A DNA stretch of 64,000 nucleotides, from the NCBI RefSeq assembly GCF_007991175.1, contig NZ_BJXV01000020.1, positions 25,859 to 89,858 on the forward strand. Reading direction: 5' to 3'. The notes beneath the pieces are model-generated. The model was not told the DNA's origin. It saw only the letters and a program-made list of their open reading frames with translations, and ran no database searches. This document shows positions 9,227 to 18,220 of this stretch, in pieces. The position numbers and the translations under genes are program-made. The stretch comes from Halovibrio variabilis (GTDB lineage: Bacteria > Pseudomonadota > Gammaproteobacteria > Pseudomonadales > Halomonadaceae). Position 1 is the stretch's first letter, and the number at the start of each line of letters is the position of its first letter.

Positions 9227-9272
9227 TTTTACTGGCGACCTCCCGCGTAAAATGTAGAAAATGCCAGTAAAA
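9227..9272 (-). promoter_or_regulatory. 10-bp inverted repeat in the dppA upstream region
   Basis: ttttactggc (9227-9236) and gccagtaaaa (9263-9272) are perfect inverted copies 26 bp apart, starting 32 bp upstream of the dppA start. They could be an operator pair or fold in the leader RNA; no promoter boxes could be placed with confidence. Confidence 0.45.
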
Positions 9273-9481
9273 CAGACACGGTCAGCTGGTAAGCTGTGTT
9301 TGCAACATACGCCTACAGCTTAGGTTAACAACATAGAGAATGCCTATCGCGACATACAATCGAAATAATGACAGGCATCATTCGTCTGCTAAATGACAAG
9401 GCTTATAGCGGCACATTAGGTATTTGTTTTTAGACTAAAGTAGCAATTTAGAGAGCTGGTAAAGTCGACGGGAGACACCGC

Positions 9482-10000
9482 ATGTGGAAACAAATTGGGG
9501 TAGCGTTAATCGCTTCTTGGCTGCCTGTCAGTGGTTTTGCCACTGAGCCTGCCGATCAACCCAACCCTGAAATAAAAGGGACGTTGGATGGTGAACGACG
9601 CGAGTGGTTTATTTTAAGTCATGGCGATGACTCAAATGCCTCATTTGTCGAGTTAGGCGACGATATCACTATTGATATCACTGGCTCCGTTGATGATGAG
9701 GCGTGGGAGGGTGAAGAGGCGCTCTCGATTAGCCTGACCGTTAATGAAGGGCAGTTGATCAGCGCGGTGGTACTTCACTCTATTGGGACTACTGTTTCCC
9801 CGCCGCTATTCACCTCTGAAGGCGGAGACGTTGCAGTAACACTAACTCACTATGAACGTACCAGTCATACGGTTCACGTGGCTGGAAAAATAGAGGGGTT
9901 GCTGGCGCTGCAAGTCGAGCTGGGAGAATCACCAAGCCAGGAAGAGGGCATTGAGATTGACGTGGCGTTCGATGTGGAGGCACAAAAAGTAGAGTTCTAA
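9482..10000 (+). CDS. Acidic secreted protein of unknown function
   Basis: Protein of 172 residues with a signal peptide (MWKQIGVALIASWLPVSGFA, cut before TEPAD). The mature part has about 35 Asp and Glu residues, very few Lys, and no cysteine, so it is probably a beta-rich periplasmic or secreted halophile protein. I do not recognise the family. GGGAGA about 11 bp upstream of the ATG supports the start. It is monocistronic, divergent from dppA and followed by a 24-bp palindrome. Confidence 0.7.
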   Translation: MWKQIGVALIASWLPVSGFATEPADQPNPEIKGTLDGERREWFILSHGDDSNASFVELGDDITIDITGSVDDEAWEGEEALSISLTVNEGQLISAVVLHSIGTTVSPPLFTSEGGDVAVTLTHYERTSHTVHVAGKIEGLLALQVELGESPSQEEGIEIDVAFDVEAQKVEF

Positions 10001-10004
10001 ACCT

Positions 10005-10028
10005 CCAGGTCGACGTACGTCGACCTGG
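10005..10028. other. Perfect 24-bp palindrome after the secreted-protein gene
   Basis: ccaggtcgac-gtac-gtcgacctgg is a perfect palindrome 5 bp after the stop codon at 10000. It has no T-run, so termination would be weak, but it could stop 3' decay or be bound by a dimeric protein. Confidence 0.6.
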
Positions 10029-10065
10029 TGATAAGGCCTCAGTGGCCACTCGTATTAATCAACTG

Positions 10066-10467
10066 TTAAACAGAGGTTGCTTCACCAAACTGCTTTTGCA
10101 ACCAGGCAATAATGGTATCGGACTCGTACATCCACTCCTCGCGCCCATCGTCATGGGTAATTTTCAAGCAGGGGACTTTGACTTTACCGCCGCCTTCCAA
10201 CAGCGCCTGTTTGTGGTCAGGGTCGAGCTGGGCATCGCGCCGCTCAATGTTTAAGCCTAAGCGCGCCATCTCTTTACGTACTTTGATACAAAACGGGCAG
10301 GTGCGGAATTGGTACAGCGCAAGCTTCTGGCACGCTTGATCCACCTTGGCCTGTTCTTCAGCCGTACGCTCAACGGATTTAGGTGTGGAGAGCTTCTCGG
10401 AAATCAGCATGACCGGAGCAAGCACCAAGCGAAGGCCACGGAAAAAATAGCGAATTAAAACGCGCAT
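10066..10467 (-). CDS. Glutaredoxin-fold protein with an N-terminal membrane-type segment
   Basis: Protein of 133 residues when started at 10467, where AGGAG lies 7 bp upstream; a longer reading frame to 10536 has no ribosome site. Residues 1-25 (RYFFRGLRLVLAPVML) form a hydrophobic, basic stretch that may tie it to the membrane. Residues 50-130 form a thioredoxin/GST N-terminal fold with the dithiol CPFC and the cis-Pro segment KVPCLKI. It probably reduces disulphides or mixed glutathione disulphides. An extra Cys follows the cis-Pro. It is not one of the short GrxA/GrxC forms; the substrate is unknown. Confidence 0.8.
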   Translation of the reverse strand: MRVLIRYFFRGLRLVLAPVMLISEKLSTPKSVERTAEEQAKVDQACQKLALYQFRTCPFCIKVRKEMARLGLNIERRDAQLDPDHKQALLEGGGKVKVPCLKITHDDGREEWMYESDTIIAWLQKQFGEATSV

Positions 10468-10722
10468 CGTAAGGCTCCTATGGCTGATGTTGGGGATGAT
10501 ATCAGCATGACGAGTGGAAAAGGCCACCATGGCCAATCAATAAACACTGACCGCATCCTGCAACAACTGAAGGAATTTGTCACTTGAGGGCCGTTTTGCC
10601 AGCGCTTATAGCGTTGAGGTGATGAGCAAGTAGCGTCAACATGCTAGGCTAGATAGCTATTTTTACGCCATTTTTTTGGCTTTTATTGAATGAGTTTACC
10701 GGCTACTGAAAGGGCAAGAGCC

Positions 10723-12129
10723 ATGCATCTACATATTATGGGTATCTGCGGCACCTTTATGGGCAGCCTGGCCCTATTGGCGCGCGAGCTAGGGCACCAG
10801 GTGAGCGGCTCTGACCAACATGTTTACCCGCCCATGAGTGTCCAGCTAGTAGAGGCGGGCATTACCTTAATGGAGGGTTACCACGCCGAACATCTATCGC
10901 CAGCAACCGGTCCTGTGCCTGATCTTGTGATTGTCGGCAATGCAATGTCGCGCGGCAATGAAGAGGTTGAGGCGCTACTCAATAGCGGCCTGCCGTATAC
11001 CTCGGGAGCGCAGTGGCTGGCGGAACACGTACTGCCCGGTCGGCGGGTGATTGCGGTGGCAGGTACTCACGGCAAAACCACCACCGCGAGCGTGTTGGCT
11101 TGGCTGTTAGAAAGTGCCGGGCTGGCGCCAGGGTTCTTAATCGGTGGGGTACCGCGTAATTTTGGCGTGTCGGCGCGGCTAGGCGATCCCCAAGCGCCGT
11201 TTGTAGTCGAAGCCGATGAGTACGACACTGCCTTCTTCGATAAACGCTCCAAATTTGTTCACTATCGTCCGCATATTGCCATCCTCAACAACCTTGAGTT
11301 TGACCACGCCGATATTTTTCCCGATCTAGCCGCTATTGAACGCCAGTTTCATCACTTAGTGCGCACCGTGCCGAGTCAGGGCCACTTGTTAGTCGCCGAT
11401 GAGCAGCCCGCGCTTGAACGGGTACTTGCCCAGGGCGTTTGGACGCCGGTGGCGCACTTTGGCGACCAGGCCGCAAGCGCATGGCAGCTTAGACTAGAGC
11501 GCGACGACGCCAGCCGCTTCCAGGTAATTTACAGCGGTGATGAGCCCGGCCAGGATGAAGACGGGGTCGTTGAGTGGACGCTGACCGGCGAGCATAACGC
11601 CCGCAATGCGCTGGCAGCATTGGCGGCAACGCATCGGTGCGGGGTTGATTTGGCCCGTGGCTGTGCCGCGCTGGCGCGCTTTGAAACGCCCAAAAGGCGC
11701 CAGGAAGTGCGCGGTGAAATTAACGGCATCCAGGTCATCGATGATTTTGCCCACCACCCCACGGCAATTGCCGCCACGCTGAAAGGGCTGCGTGCGGCGA
11801 CAACCAAAGGGCGCCTTTTGGCGGTTATTGAGCCGCGCTCCAACACCATGCGTTTAGGCGCCCTGCGGGAACGGTTAATTGAGAGCGTGGCTGACGCCGA
11901 TGCGGTGTTCTGGTTTCAGCCCGCCGGGCTCGACTGGTCGATGGACGAACTGGTCGCCACGCAAGGCGATCAGGCGCAGCTATATAGCGATATCAATCGC
12001 TTGGTGAACGCAGTGGTCACTCAAGCGTCACCCCTAGACCGCATTGTGGTGATGTCCAACGGTGGTTTTGAAGGCGTACACGAACGTTTGCTCGCCGCTT
12101 TAGCGTTAGCCAAGGAGGGCAGAGCGTGA
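10723..12129 (+). CDS. mpl: UDP-N-acetylmuramate:L-Ala-gamma-D-Glu-meso-DAP ligase
   Basis: Mur ligase of about 468 residues that reattaches the recycled murein tripeptide to UDP-MurNAc, so cell-wall material is reused. The start at 10723 matches E. coli Mpl (M-x-H-I-x-GICGTFMG) and has AAGGGC upstream; an ATG at 10690 would add 11 residues. The N-terminal Rossmann part shows GICGTFMGSLA and SGSDQHVYPPMS. The ATP site is AGTHGKTTT, and HNARNALAA and DDFAHHPTAI mark the ligase and C-terminal domains. It overlaps ubiX by 4 bp, an order also seen in other gammaproteobacteria. Confidence 0.96.
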   Translation: MHLHIMGICGTFMGSLALLARELGHQVSGSDQHVYPPMSVQLVEAGITLMEGYHAEHLSPATGPVPDLVIVGNAMSRGNEEVEALLNSGLPYTSGAQWLAEHVLPGRRVIAVAGTHGKTTTASVLAWLLESAGLAPGFLIGGVPRNFGVSARLGDPQAPFVVEADEYDTAFFDKRSKFVHYRPHIAILNNLEFDHADIFPDLAAIERQFHHLVRTVPSQGHLLVADEQPALERVLAQGVWTPVAHFGDQAASAWQLRLERDDASRFQVIYSGDEPGQDEDGVVEWTLTGEHNARNALAALAATHRCGVDLARGCAALARFETPKRRQEVRGEINGIQVIDDFAHHPTAIAATLKGLRAATTKGRLLAVIEPRSNTMRLGALRERLIESVADADAVFWFQPAGLDWSMDELVATQGDQAQLYSDINRLVNAVVTQASPLDRIVVMSNGGFEGVHERLLAALALAKEGRA

Positions 12130-12791
12130 CAGAGAGAGCCGATGCCTCGTTCAAAAAACCGATTACCGTGGCGCTCACTGGCGCCTCAGGGGCGCAATAC
12201 GGTTTACGCCTGATCGATGTCCTAATCGCCGCCGGTCATGAGGTATGGGTGATGATTTCGAAAGCGGCGCACATGGTGATTGCCACGGAAACCCCTTTTT
12301 CGCTACCTGCACAGCCCCAGCGCTTGGTAGAGGCGTTGAGCGAACGCAGTAGGGCGCGACCCGGTCAGATTCGCTGCTTTGGCCGTGAAGACTGGATGGC
12401 GCCGGTGGCGTCAGGCTCGGGTGCCCCCTCTGCCATGGTGGTTTGCCCGTGCTCTACCGGCACGCTTTCTGCCGTGGCAACGGGGGCCAGCAATAACCTG
12501 ATTGAGCGTGCCGCTGACGTGGCGATTAAAGAGCGCCGAACGCTGGTGCTGGTGCCGCGGGAAAGCCCGCTTTCACCGATTCACCTGGAACACATGCTGG
12601 CGTTGAGCCGCTTGGGTGTCGTTATCCTGCCTGCCGCACCCGGATTTTATCACGGCCCACAACGCATCGATGACCTGATTGATTTTATCGTGGCGCGGAT
12701 CCTCAACCAGCTGGGAATCGAGCATGCGCTGGTGCCTCGCTGGGGTGAGGTTGGTAACGCTGCCAATACTCCAGCCGTTAAGGATGACTAA
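12126..12791 (+). CDS. ubiX: Flavin prenyltransferase UbiX
   Basis: Protein of 221 residues that joins dimethylallyl phosphate to FMN, making the prenylated flavin cofactor for the UbiD decarboxylase of ubiquinone synthesis. The Rossmann-like flavoprotein fold begins VALTGASGAQYGLRL, and the FMN/prenyl-binding elements PCSTGTLSAVATGASNNLIERAADV and VPRESPLSPIHLEHM regions are intact. It starts with GTG inside the mpl stop and is followed after 3 bp by the LysE-type exporter. Confidence 0.95.
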   Translation: MTERADASFKKPITVALTGASGAQYGLRLIDVLIAAGHEVWVMISKAAHMVIATETPFSLPAQPQRLVEALSERSRARPGQIRCFGREDWMAPVASGSGAPSAMVVCPCSTGTLSAVATGASNNLIERAADVAIKERRTLVLVPRESPLSPIHLEHMLALSRLGVVILPAAPGFYHGPQRIDDLIDFIVARILNQLGIEHALVPRWGEVGNAANTPAVKDD

Positions 12792-12794
12792 GCT

Positions 12795-13418
12795 ATGATG
12801 TCGTGGGCCACACTTTCGGTTTTTGTGCCAACGTTTTTGTTTGTTTCGCTGACCCCTGGTATGTGCATGACGCTGGCCATGGTGCTGGGGATGACCCAAG
12901 GCGTTAAGCGCACGCTGTGGATGATGATCGGCGAGCTGCTGGGCGTTGGCTTAGTGGCCGCCGCCGCTGGCGCAGGGGTGGCCGCCTTGATGCTGCGCCA
13001 GCCAGAGCTGTTTGTGCTCTTCAAATGGGTAGGCGGTGCTTACTTGGGTTATTTGGGCATTATGATGTGGCGCTCACGGGGGCGTATGGCGATTCCCAGT
13101 GAGCTGGATACGGGCCCACCGGCAAGCCCCCTGCAGTTAGCCATGCAAGGCTTTGTTACGGCGGTGGCTAACCCCAAAGGCTGGGCGTTTTTTATGGTTC
13201 TGCTGCCGCCCTTTTTGGACAGTAGCCGCCCCTTGCCAGGCCAGCTTAGCCTGCTGATTGCGGTGATTTTAACCATCGAGTTCGCCAGCATGCTGGTCTA
13301 CGCCACTGGCGGCAAAACGCTTCGCAATGTGCTTGGCAAAAGTGGCAATGTGCGGTTGCTGAACCGCATCGCCGGGACGCTGATGATTGGCGTTGGTCTC
13401 TGGTTGGCGCTTGGTTAA
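12795..13418 (+). CDS. LysE/RhtB family amino-acid exporter
   Basis: Membrane protein of 207 residues with about six helices. The N-terminal motif VSLTPGMCMTLAMVLGMTQGVKRTL and the following GGAYLGYLGIMMWRS helix are typical of the LysE/RhtB family, which exports amino acids such as homoserine, threonine or lysine across the inner membrane. It follows ubiX by 3 bp and completes a three-gene operon. The substrate cannot be told from sequence. Confidence 0.9.
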   Translation: MMSWATLSVFVPTFLFVSLTPGMCMTLAMVLGMTQGVKRTLWMMIGELLGVGLVAAAAGAGVAALMLRQPELFVLFKWVGGAYLGYLGIMMWRSRGRMAIPSELDTGPPASPLQLAMQGFVTAVANPKGWAFFMVLLPPFLDSSRPLPGQLSLLIAVILTIEFASMLVYATGGKTLRNVLGKSGNVRLLNRIAGTLMIGVGLWLALG

Positions 13419-13425
13419 TTTACCC

Positions 13426-14823
13426 CTAAACGGGGGGTAACAGCCCGACACGGGCGCTGATAAGCGCTATCGATGCCACACTGAGCAGATGCCAGGGGCA
13501 GGGGCGCAAGCTGGGACGCGGCTGCTGTTGCCAGTGAAGCAGCGTCAGGGCGCACACCACCAGCCCTAATAGCGCTCCGCCCACCAAGTCACTAAACCAG
13601 TGAACGCCCACTACCAGCCGCGAAAACGCCATGGGTAGCGCCAAGGCTAGGGCGACCCAATAGGCCCAAAAACGTTGTTGATGGGGCATCTCGGCCGCCA
13701 CGAACGCCGCTGCAAGGCCCAGGAGCACCACGGCGGTTGACGTATGCGCACTGGGATAGGAAAAAGAGCCGATTAAGTAATCGGGTGTTTCTGGCCGCGG
13801 GCGGGCAAAGATGGCCTTCCCTGCGATATTGCACAGCGCCACCCCGCTAAAGGCGCCACTCCAGTGCAGTAATGCATCCCAGCGTTTGCGTGTGAGCAGC
13901 CATATCGCCCAGGGCAGTACTAGGGCGGTAATGCCTAAGCTGTCGCCCATACGAGCGAACAGAGTGCCAGCGGCGTAGGCAAGATCACTATGCGCCCAGG
14001 TAAACAGGCGTTGCGCGAGTAAGTCGATGGCAAGCGGGCCCTGATGGGCCATCACGAGCAGTGTCCAGCCTGACAGGCTGCCCAGCGCTATGACCAAAAG
14101 CAGCAGCGAAGCCAGCGGCACATCCCCTGATTGGCTCATGGCGAGCCATGGCCTGCGTAGCAGCGGTAGGCGACGAATGCTTCCGGCAATCGCCCGGTAA
14201 AGCCTGCCATGCCGCGAGGCTTGGTGGCGTCCCCAGGAGAAAATGACGGCGAGGACAATAATGATAACCGCTAAGGTGAGTAACGCCGCTTCAAGGCCCG
14301 GCGGTAGGTTTAAATGCCGCTGCCAGGCGCGTCCCAGCAAGTAGCCGGGGAGTACATAGGCCGGTGCCCAAAGCGCTGCAGAGGTTAAGTTGGCCCAAAT
14401 AAACGTCCGTGGTGGCATCCGCATCATGCCAGCGACCAACGGAATAATGGGTCGTACCGGCCCGACAAAGCGGCCGATAAACACCGACCATATGCCATAG
14501 CGCTGAAAGAATCGCGCCCCGCGACCTAACCACTCGGGATGCTGGGACAGTGGCCAGCGCTGTGTGACCTGTTCGCGATGCTTAAAGCCCAACGCAAAAC
14601 TGATTCCATCGCCTAAAACAGCGCCTATAAAAGCGGCGCCGACTAACCAGGCTAGGCCAATATCCTGATGCCCCGCCAACGAAGCGACCGTGGTTATGAG
14701 CATGACGCCGGGTACTAGCAAGCCCACCAGCGCGAGGGATTCAACTAACGCGATCACTAGTGCCAGGCAAAGTAGTAGCAGGGGTGAGAGCGTTAGTGCA
14801 GACAACGTATCGGCGAATGGCAC
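13426..14823 (-). CDS. DedA-PAP2 fusion membrane protein
   Basis: Fusion of 465 residues. Residues 1-200 are a DedA/SNARE-associated domain (FIGRFVGPVRPIIPLVAGMMRMP and the conserved Gly-rich VGLLVPG near the start), a family of lipid scramblases and transporters for undecaprenyl phosphate or phospholipids. Residues 230-450 are a PAP2 phosphatase with KxxxxxxRP as KAIFARPRP, SYPSAHTST and RLVVGVHWFSD. The join of a lipid flipping domain with a lipid pyrophosphatase suggests it dephosphorylates undecaprenyl pyrophosphate or phosphatidate and moves the product. It ends convergently with the LysE gene; a 7-bp hairpin lies at 13420-13440. Confidence 0.9.
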   Translation of the reverse strand: MPFADTLSALTLSPLLLLCLALVIALVESLALVGLLVPGVMLITTVASLAGHQDIGLAWLVGAAFIGAVLGDGISFALGFKHREQVTQRWPLSQHPEWLGRGARFFQRYGIWSVFIGRFVGPVRPIIPLVAGMMRMPPRTFIWANLTSAALWAPAYVLPGYLLGRAWQRHLNLPPGLEAALLTLAVIIIVLAVIFSWGRHQASRHGRLYRAIAGSIRRLPLLRRPWLAMSQSGDVPLASLLLLVIALGSLSGWTLLVMAHQGPLAIDLLAQRLFTWAHSDLAYAAGTLFARMGDSLGITALVLPWAIWLLTRKRWDALLHWSGAFSGVALCNIAGKAIFARPRPETPDYLIGSFSYPSAHTSTAVVLLGLAAAFVAAEMPHQQRFWAYWVALALALPMAFSRLVVGVHWFSDLVGGALLGLVVCALTLLHWQQQPRPSLRPCPWHLLSVASIALISARVGLLPPV

Positions 14824-14868
14824 ATGTCTCTCCTGCTAAAACAGATGCTAAAATAAACGGTTGCAACG

Positions 14869-15801
14869 CTAAGCATTGGCTAACGCGGAACCGCGTGCTT
14901 CAAGGCGCTTTACATAGCGCTCAAAGCTCTCAGCGTGACACGGCATGCAAGCCGCAATGCGAGCTTCAAGTTGACCGGTTTCTACCAACACGCACTGTGA
15001 AAGTGCTCGCTGTAGGCGCTCGCGCACCAGTAGGGCACCGCTCTCACTGGTATCCGGCAAGACGAGCCAAAACGTGGCGTTATCCGCACGACCCAGTACG
15101 TCATGATCGCGACAGCGGCTGTTCACTTCGCTACACAGAGCCGCTAATAGCGCTGATTGCGCGCGAGGGCCAAACTGCTCCTGGGCCATATCCAGCTGGG
15201 GTAAGTGCAGCACCAATACCGCTAACGGCTGATTAAGCATCGCGGCGCGTTGGTATTCACTGTTAAGGCGCTCCTTTAGTGTATCGATATGGTAGGCACT
15301 ACAGTCGCTGTCGTTGGGGTCGGTCGCACGCAGTAACGCGCGACGGCGCGCGTGTTCCCACCGCGGTAAGGCAAGTAGCAGTGTCAAAGCGACATAGCTG
15401 AGAAGGATCGTCGGCGGGGCGCTAGCGACTGCTGGGGATAGCCACCATACGGGCCCCATCGCGATATTGATCAAAATCGCCGCCCATAGGGGGAGCAGTA
15501 AAAAGGCGGCGGTAATCGGTAACCCCAGCCAGATAGGCGACACCTGGGGCTGATAGTAGAAGGCGCCCAAGACGACAGAATAGGTACAGCAAAGTAAAAT
15601 GATACGCGGCAGTTCGGCGGCTAGCCCCTGGCCGAGATGCAGCAACAGTGCCGCTACCAATAGCAGCGTCGTGAAGGTGGGGATCAGCAAGTCGCGGTAC
15701 TCCCCCATGGCATATAGCCACATGGCATAGCTGGCCATGAGCGCGATGCTGACGCCGTAGGCGAGCGTCATCAAACGCTTTGGGGTGCGGTTCTCAGTCA
15801 T
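14869..15801 (-). CDS. Membrane protein with degenerate GGDEF-like domain
   Basis: Protein of about 310 residues started at 15801, where ATGA overlaps the stop of the upstream gene; a longer frame to 15837 lies inside that gene. Five or six membrane helices (residues 10-145) are followed by a cytoplasmic domain (about 165-310). The layout of that domain resembles a diguanylate cyclase, but the signature position reads GRADNATFWLVLP in place of (R)xGGEEFxxLLP. Catalysis is therefore unlikely; c-di-GMP or protein binding is possible. It forms a pair with the next gene, which has the same plan. A wider family name is not known to me. Confidence 0.7.
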   Translation of the reverse strand: MTENRTPKRLMTLAYGVSIALMASYAMWLYAMGEYRDLLIPTFTTLLLVAALLLHLGQGLAAELPRIILLCCTYSVVLGAFYYQPQVSPIWLGLPITAAFLLLPLWAAILINIAMGPVWWLSPAVASAPPTILLSYVALTLLLALPRWEHARRRALLRATDPNDSDCSAYHIDTLKERLNSEYQRAAMLNQPLAVLVLHLPQLDMAQEQFGPRAQSALLAALCSEVNSRCRDHDVLGRADNATFWLVLPDTSESGALLVRERLQRALSQCVLVETGQLEARIAACMPCHAESFERYVKRLEARGSALANA

Positions 15802-16652
15802 GTGGTATTCTGCTCTCGATCGGCTGGTAGCTTGCATATTTCAGACATGGTGAGCGTTGCCGGTTCGATATCACTTAACGCCAGGTGTTTGCTGATGGTA
15901 TTAGGCGGCATGTCGGCCAGTAGCAGACTGCGCCGCTGAGCGGCTTCGCTGGGCGAGCGCGAGAGCATCAAGGTGGCAAGCGTGGTGCCGTCAAGGCGAT
16001 AGACATTCTCAAAAACGTGGGTGAGTTCGCACAGCTTTTGCGCCGTGGGCCAAAGCTGACGGCGTTTCACGTGTAGAATTAACACCTCAGCGTGAATGCC
16101 CTCGCGTTCACAGCGGGTCTGGTCGCGATGAACGTCGCGTAACAGCTGCTCACCCGGCCACAGGTTAAGGCCTGGAATCAAGCGTAATCGCTGGCGAATG
16201 GAGCCGTTTATATCAATCAGTAGCCTAGCCCGGGTTAAGGCGAGCAGGCCAAGTGCTAACAGTGAACATAGCAGCAGTATAAAGGCAGGGCCGTCCATCA
16301 GAGGCGCCACCATCGCCGAACTGACCAGCGCCGCGCAGAGGTTAAAGGCGATTGCCCAGCGGTTTTGGGGCAACATAAGCATGGCGGCCCATGCCCAGAT
16401 CAACATCCCATGCCGCTCTGGAGCGGCCGCGATTAGCCCTACCAGCAACAGGCCGGGCACGACTTGCCACGGTAGCCCTCGCGCGCGGCGATGGCTAAAA
16501 TCGAGTACCAGCGCGGTCATCAATAGCCAGCCAATAGCCAGCCACAGCACTACAGCGGCATCGGTGGGGGAGTCAGGTATCCAGAGCGCCAGGGCCACGG
16601 CAGCGGCGAGAAGGTTGGCGCGTAGCAGTCTGATTTTGTACTTGCTTTGCAT
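15798..16652 (-). CDS. Membrane protein, partner of the degenerate GGDEF-like protein
   Basis: Protein of 284 residues with about five membrane helices in residues 10-145, then a cytoplasmic domain (about 165-284). That domain includes a LNLWPGEQLLRDVHRDQTRCERE helix, an AEVLILHVKR strand and a YRLDGTTLATLMLSRSPSEA segment, in the same order as the nucleotide-cyclase fold of its neighbour but even more reduced. No GGDEF motif remains. It is upstream of the related gene with a 4-bp overlap, so both are made together and may form a heteromeric sensor. The function is unknown. Confidence 0.65.
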   Translation of the reverse strand: MQSKYKIRLLRANLLAAAVALALWIPDSPTDAAVVLWLAIGWLLMTALVLDFSHRRARGLPWQVVPGLLLVGLIAAAPERHGMLIWAWAAMLMLPQNRWAIAFNLCAALVSSAMVAPLMDGPAFILLLCSLLALGLLALTRARLLIDINGSIRQRLRLIPGLNLWPGEQLLRDVHRDQTRCEREGIHAEVLILHVKRRQLWPTAQKLCELTHVFENVYRLDGTTLATLMLSRSPSEAAQRRSLLLADMPPNTISKHLALSDIEPATLTMSEICKLPADREQNTT

Positions 16653-16912
16653 GGTGGCTTACTATTCGCCCTGTATCATCAGATGTATCGAAGCAAGTGA
16701 GCGAGCGCAGAATGACAAACGTACACGGCACACATGAGCACTTTAATCATCCTCAGTATAACGTTGAATTGGCGTCAAATAAGCCCAGCCGTAAAAAACG
16801 CTTAGCTTAGCACGCTGGATAACCCTGTTAGCTATTAAAGTCTGTATTACCCTTAGCACTGATTAAGGGGGCATTTTAAACCTGAGTATGCGCGACGACG
16901 CATGGAGATCGC

Positions 16913-18220
16913 ATGAGCGTTTCAACACCGTTCCAAGCCGAGGCCCTTCAGCACCTTTCTGCCGGTAACGTTGCCGCCTATATGCAATCCCTGGGGCAGG
17001 CGGCGCGGCGGGCCGCCAGTGAGCTGCGCCGCGCCGACTCGGGGTTAAAAAACCGTGCCTTAACCGCTATGGCGCAACGTCTTACAGCGGCGCGAGGAAG
17101 TATTTTAGCGGCCAACGCGAAGGATTTGCAGCGCGGCCGGCAGAACGGTTTGGAAAGTGCGCTACTGGATCGTTTAGCACTGGATGATGCGCGTATCGAT
17201 GGCATGATTGAAGGCTTGCACCAAGTGGCCGCTTTACCCGATCCGGTAGGCGAAATTGACGACATGCGTTACCGGCCTAGCGGCATTCAGGTGGGTAAAA
17301 TGCGCGTACCGCTGGGCGTTATTGGGATTATTTATGAATCACGGCCTAATGTCACCATGGAAGCCGCTAGCCTGTGTTTGAAATCAGGCAACGCCTGCAT
17401 ATTACGCGGCGGGTCTGAAGCGAGCGAATCGAATGCGGCGATTAGCGACTGCATACAGGCCGGGCTCGCTGATGTGGGGCTGCCCGCCGGCAGTGTGCAG
17501 GTAGTCGCGACGACCGATCGGGCGGCAGTGGGCAAGATGATCAGCATGCCAGAGTATGTGGATGTGATTATTCCGCGCGGGGGGAAATCGCTGATTGAGC
17601 GCATCTCCCGTGAGGCACGGGTGCCGGTCATCAAGCACCTGGACGGCGTGTGCCATGTCTATATTGATACCACCGCCGACCCGGCCAAAGCACTAGCCAT
17701 CGCGGTTAATGCCAAAACGCAGCGCTATGGCACCTGCAATACCATGGAAACCTTGTTGGTGGACGCGCCGGTTGCTGATTTATTGTTGCCAGAGCTTGCC
17801 CGCGCCTATGCGGAGCACGAGGTGGAACTACGGGGTTGCCAGCGCACGATGGCACTATTGCCCCAAGCGACGGCCGCCACCGAGGCCGACTGGTCGGCAG
17901 AATACTTGGCGCCGGTTTTGGCGATAAAAATCGTCGATGGGATTGACGAGGCAATGGCGCATATTGAGCATTACGGCTCTCAGCACACTGACGCCATTGT
18001 CACCCAGGATTATTCGCTTGCACGGCGTTTTATGGCGGAAGTCGACTCCAGTTCGGTGATAGTTAACGCCTCGACCCGCTTTGCCGACGGTTTTGAGTAC
18101 GGTTTAGGCGCAGAGATTGGCATTTCAACCGATAAGCTGCACGCCCGTGGCCCGGTCGGTTTAGAGGGGTTAACGACACGTAAATATGTGGTGTTTGGTG
18201 ACGGTCAGGTGCGCGAATGA
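16913..18220 (+). CDS. proA: Gamma-glutamyl phosphate reductase (glutamate-5-semialdehyde dehydrogenase)
   Basis: Enzyme of 435 residues that reduces glutamyl-5-phosphate with NADPH in proline synthesis. The nucleotide-binding region includes [18 protein letters not shown] and the catalytic Cys lies in [12 protein letters not shown]. The start is supported by GGAGA 5 bp upstream. It overlaps nadD by 4 bp, an order also found in Pseudomonas. proB is not in the window, so the two proline genes are apart. Confidence 0.97.
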   Translation: MSVSTPFQAEALQHLSAGNVAAYMQSLGQAARRAASELRRADSGLKNRALTAMAQRLTAARGSILAANAKDLQRGRQNGLESALLDRLALDDARIDGMIEGLHQVAALPDPVGEIDDMRYRPSGIQVGKMRVPLGVIGIIYESRPNVTMEAASLCLKSGNACILRGGSEASESNAAISDCIQAGLADVGLPAGSVQVVATTDRAAVGKMISMPEYVDVIIPRGGKSLIERISREARVPVIKHLDGVCHVYIDTTADPAKALAIAVNAKTQRYGTCNTMETLLVDAPVADLLLPELARAYAEHEVELRGCQRTMALLPQATAATEADWSAEYLAPVLAIKIVDGIDEAMAHIEHYGSQHTDAIVTQDYSLARRFMAEVDSSSVIVNASTRFADGFEYGLGAEIGISTDKLHARGPVGLEGLTTRKYVVFGDGQVRE

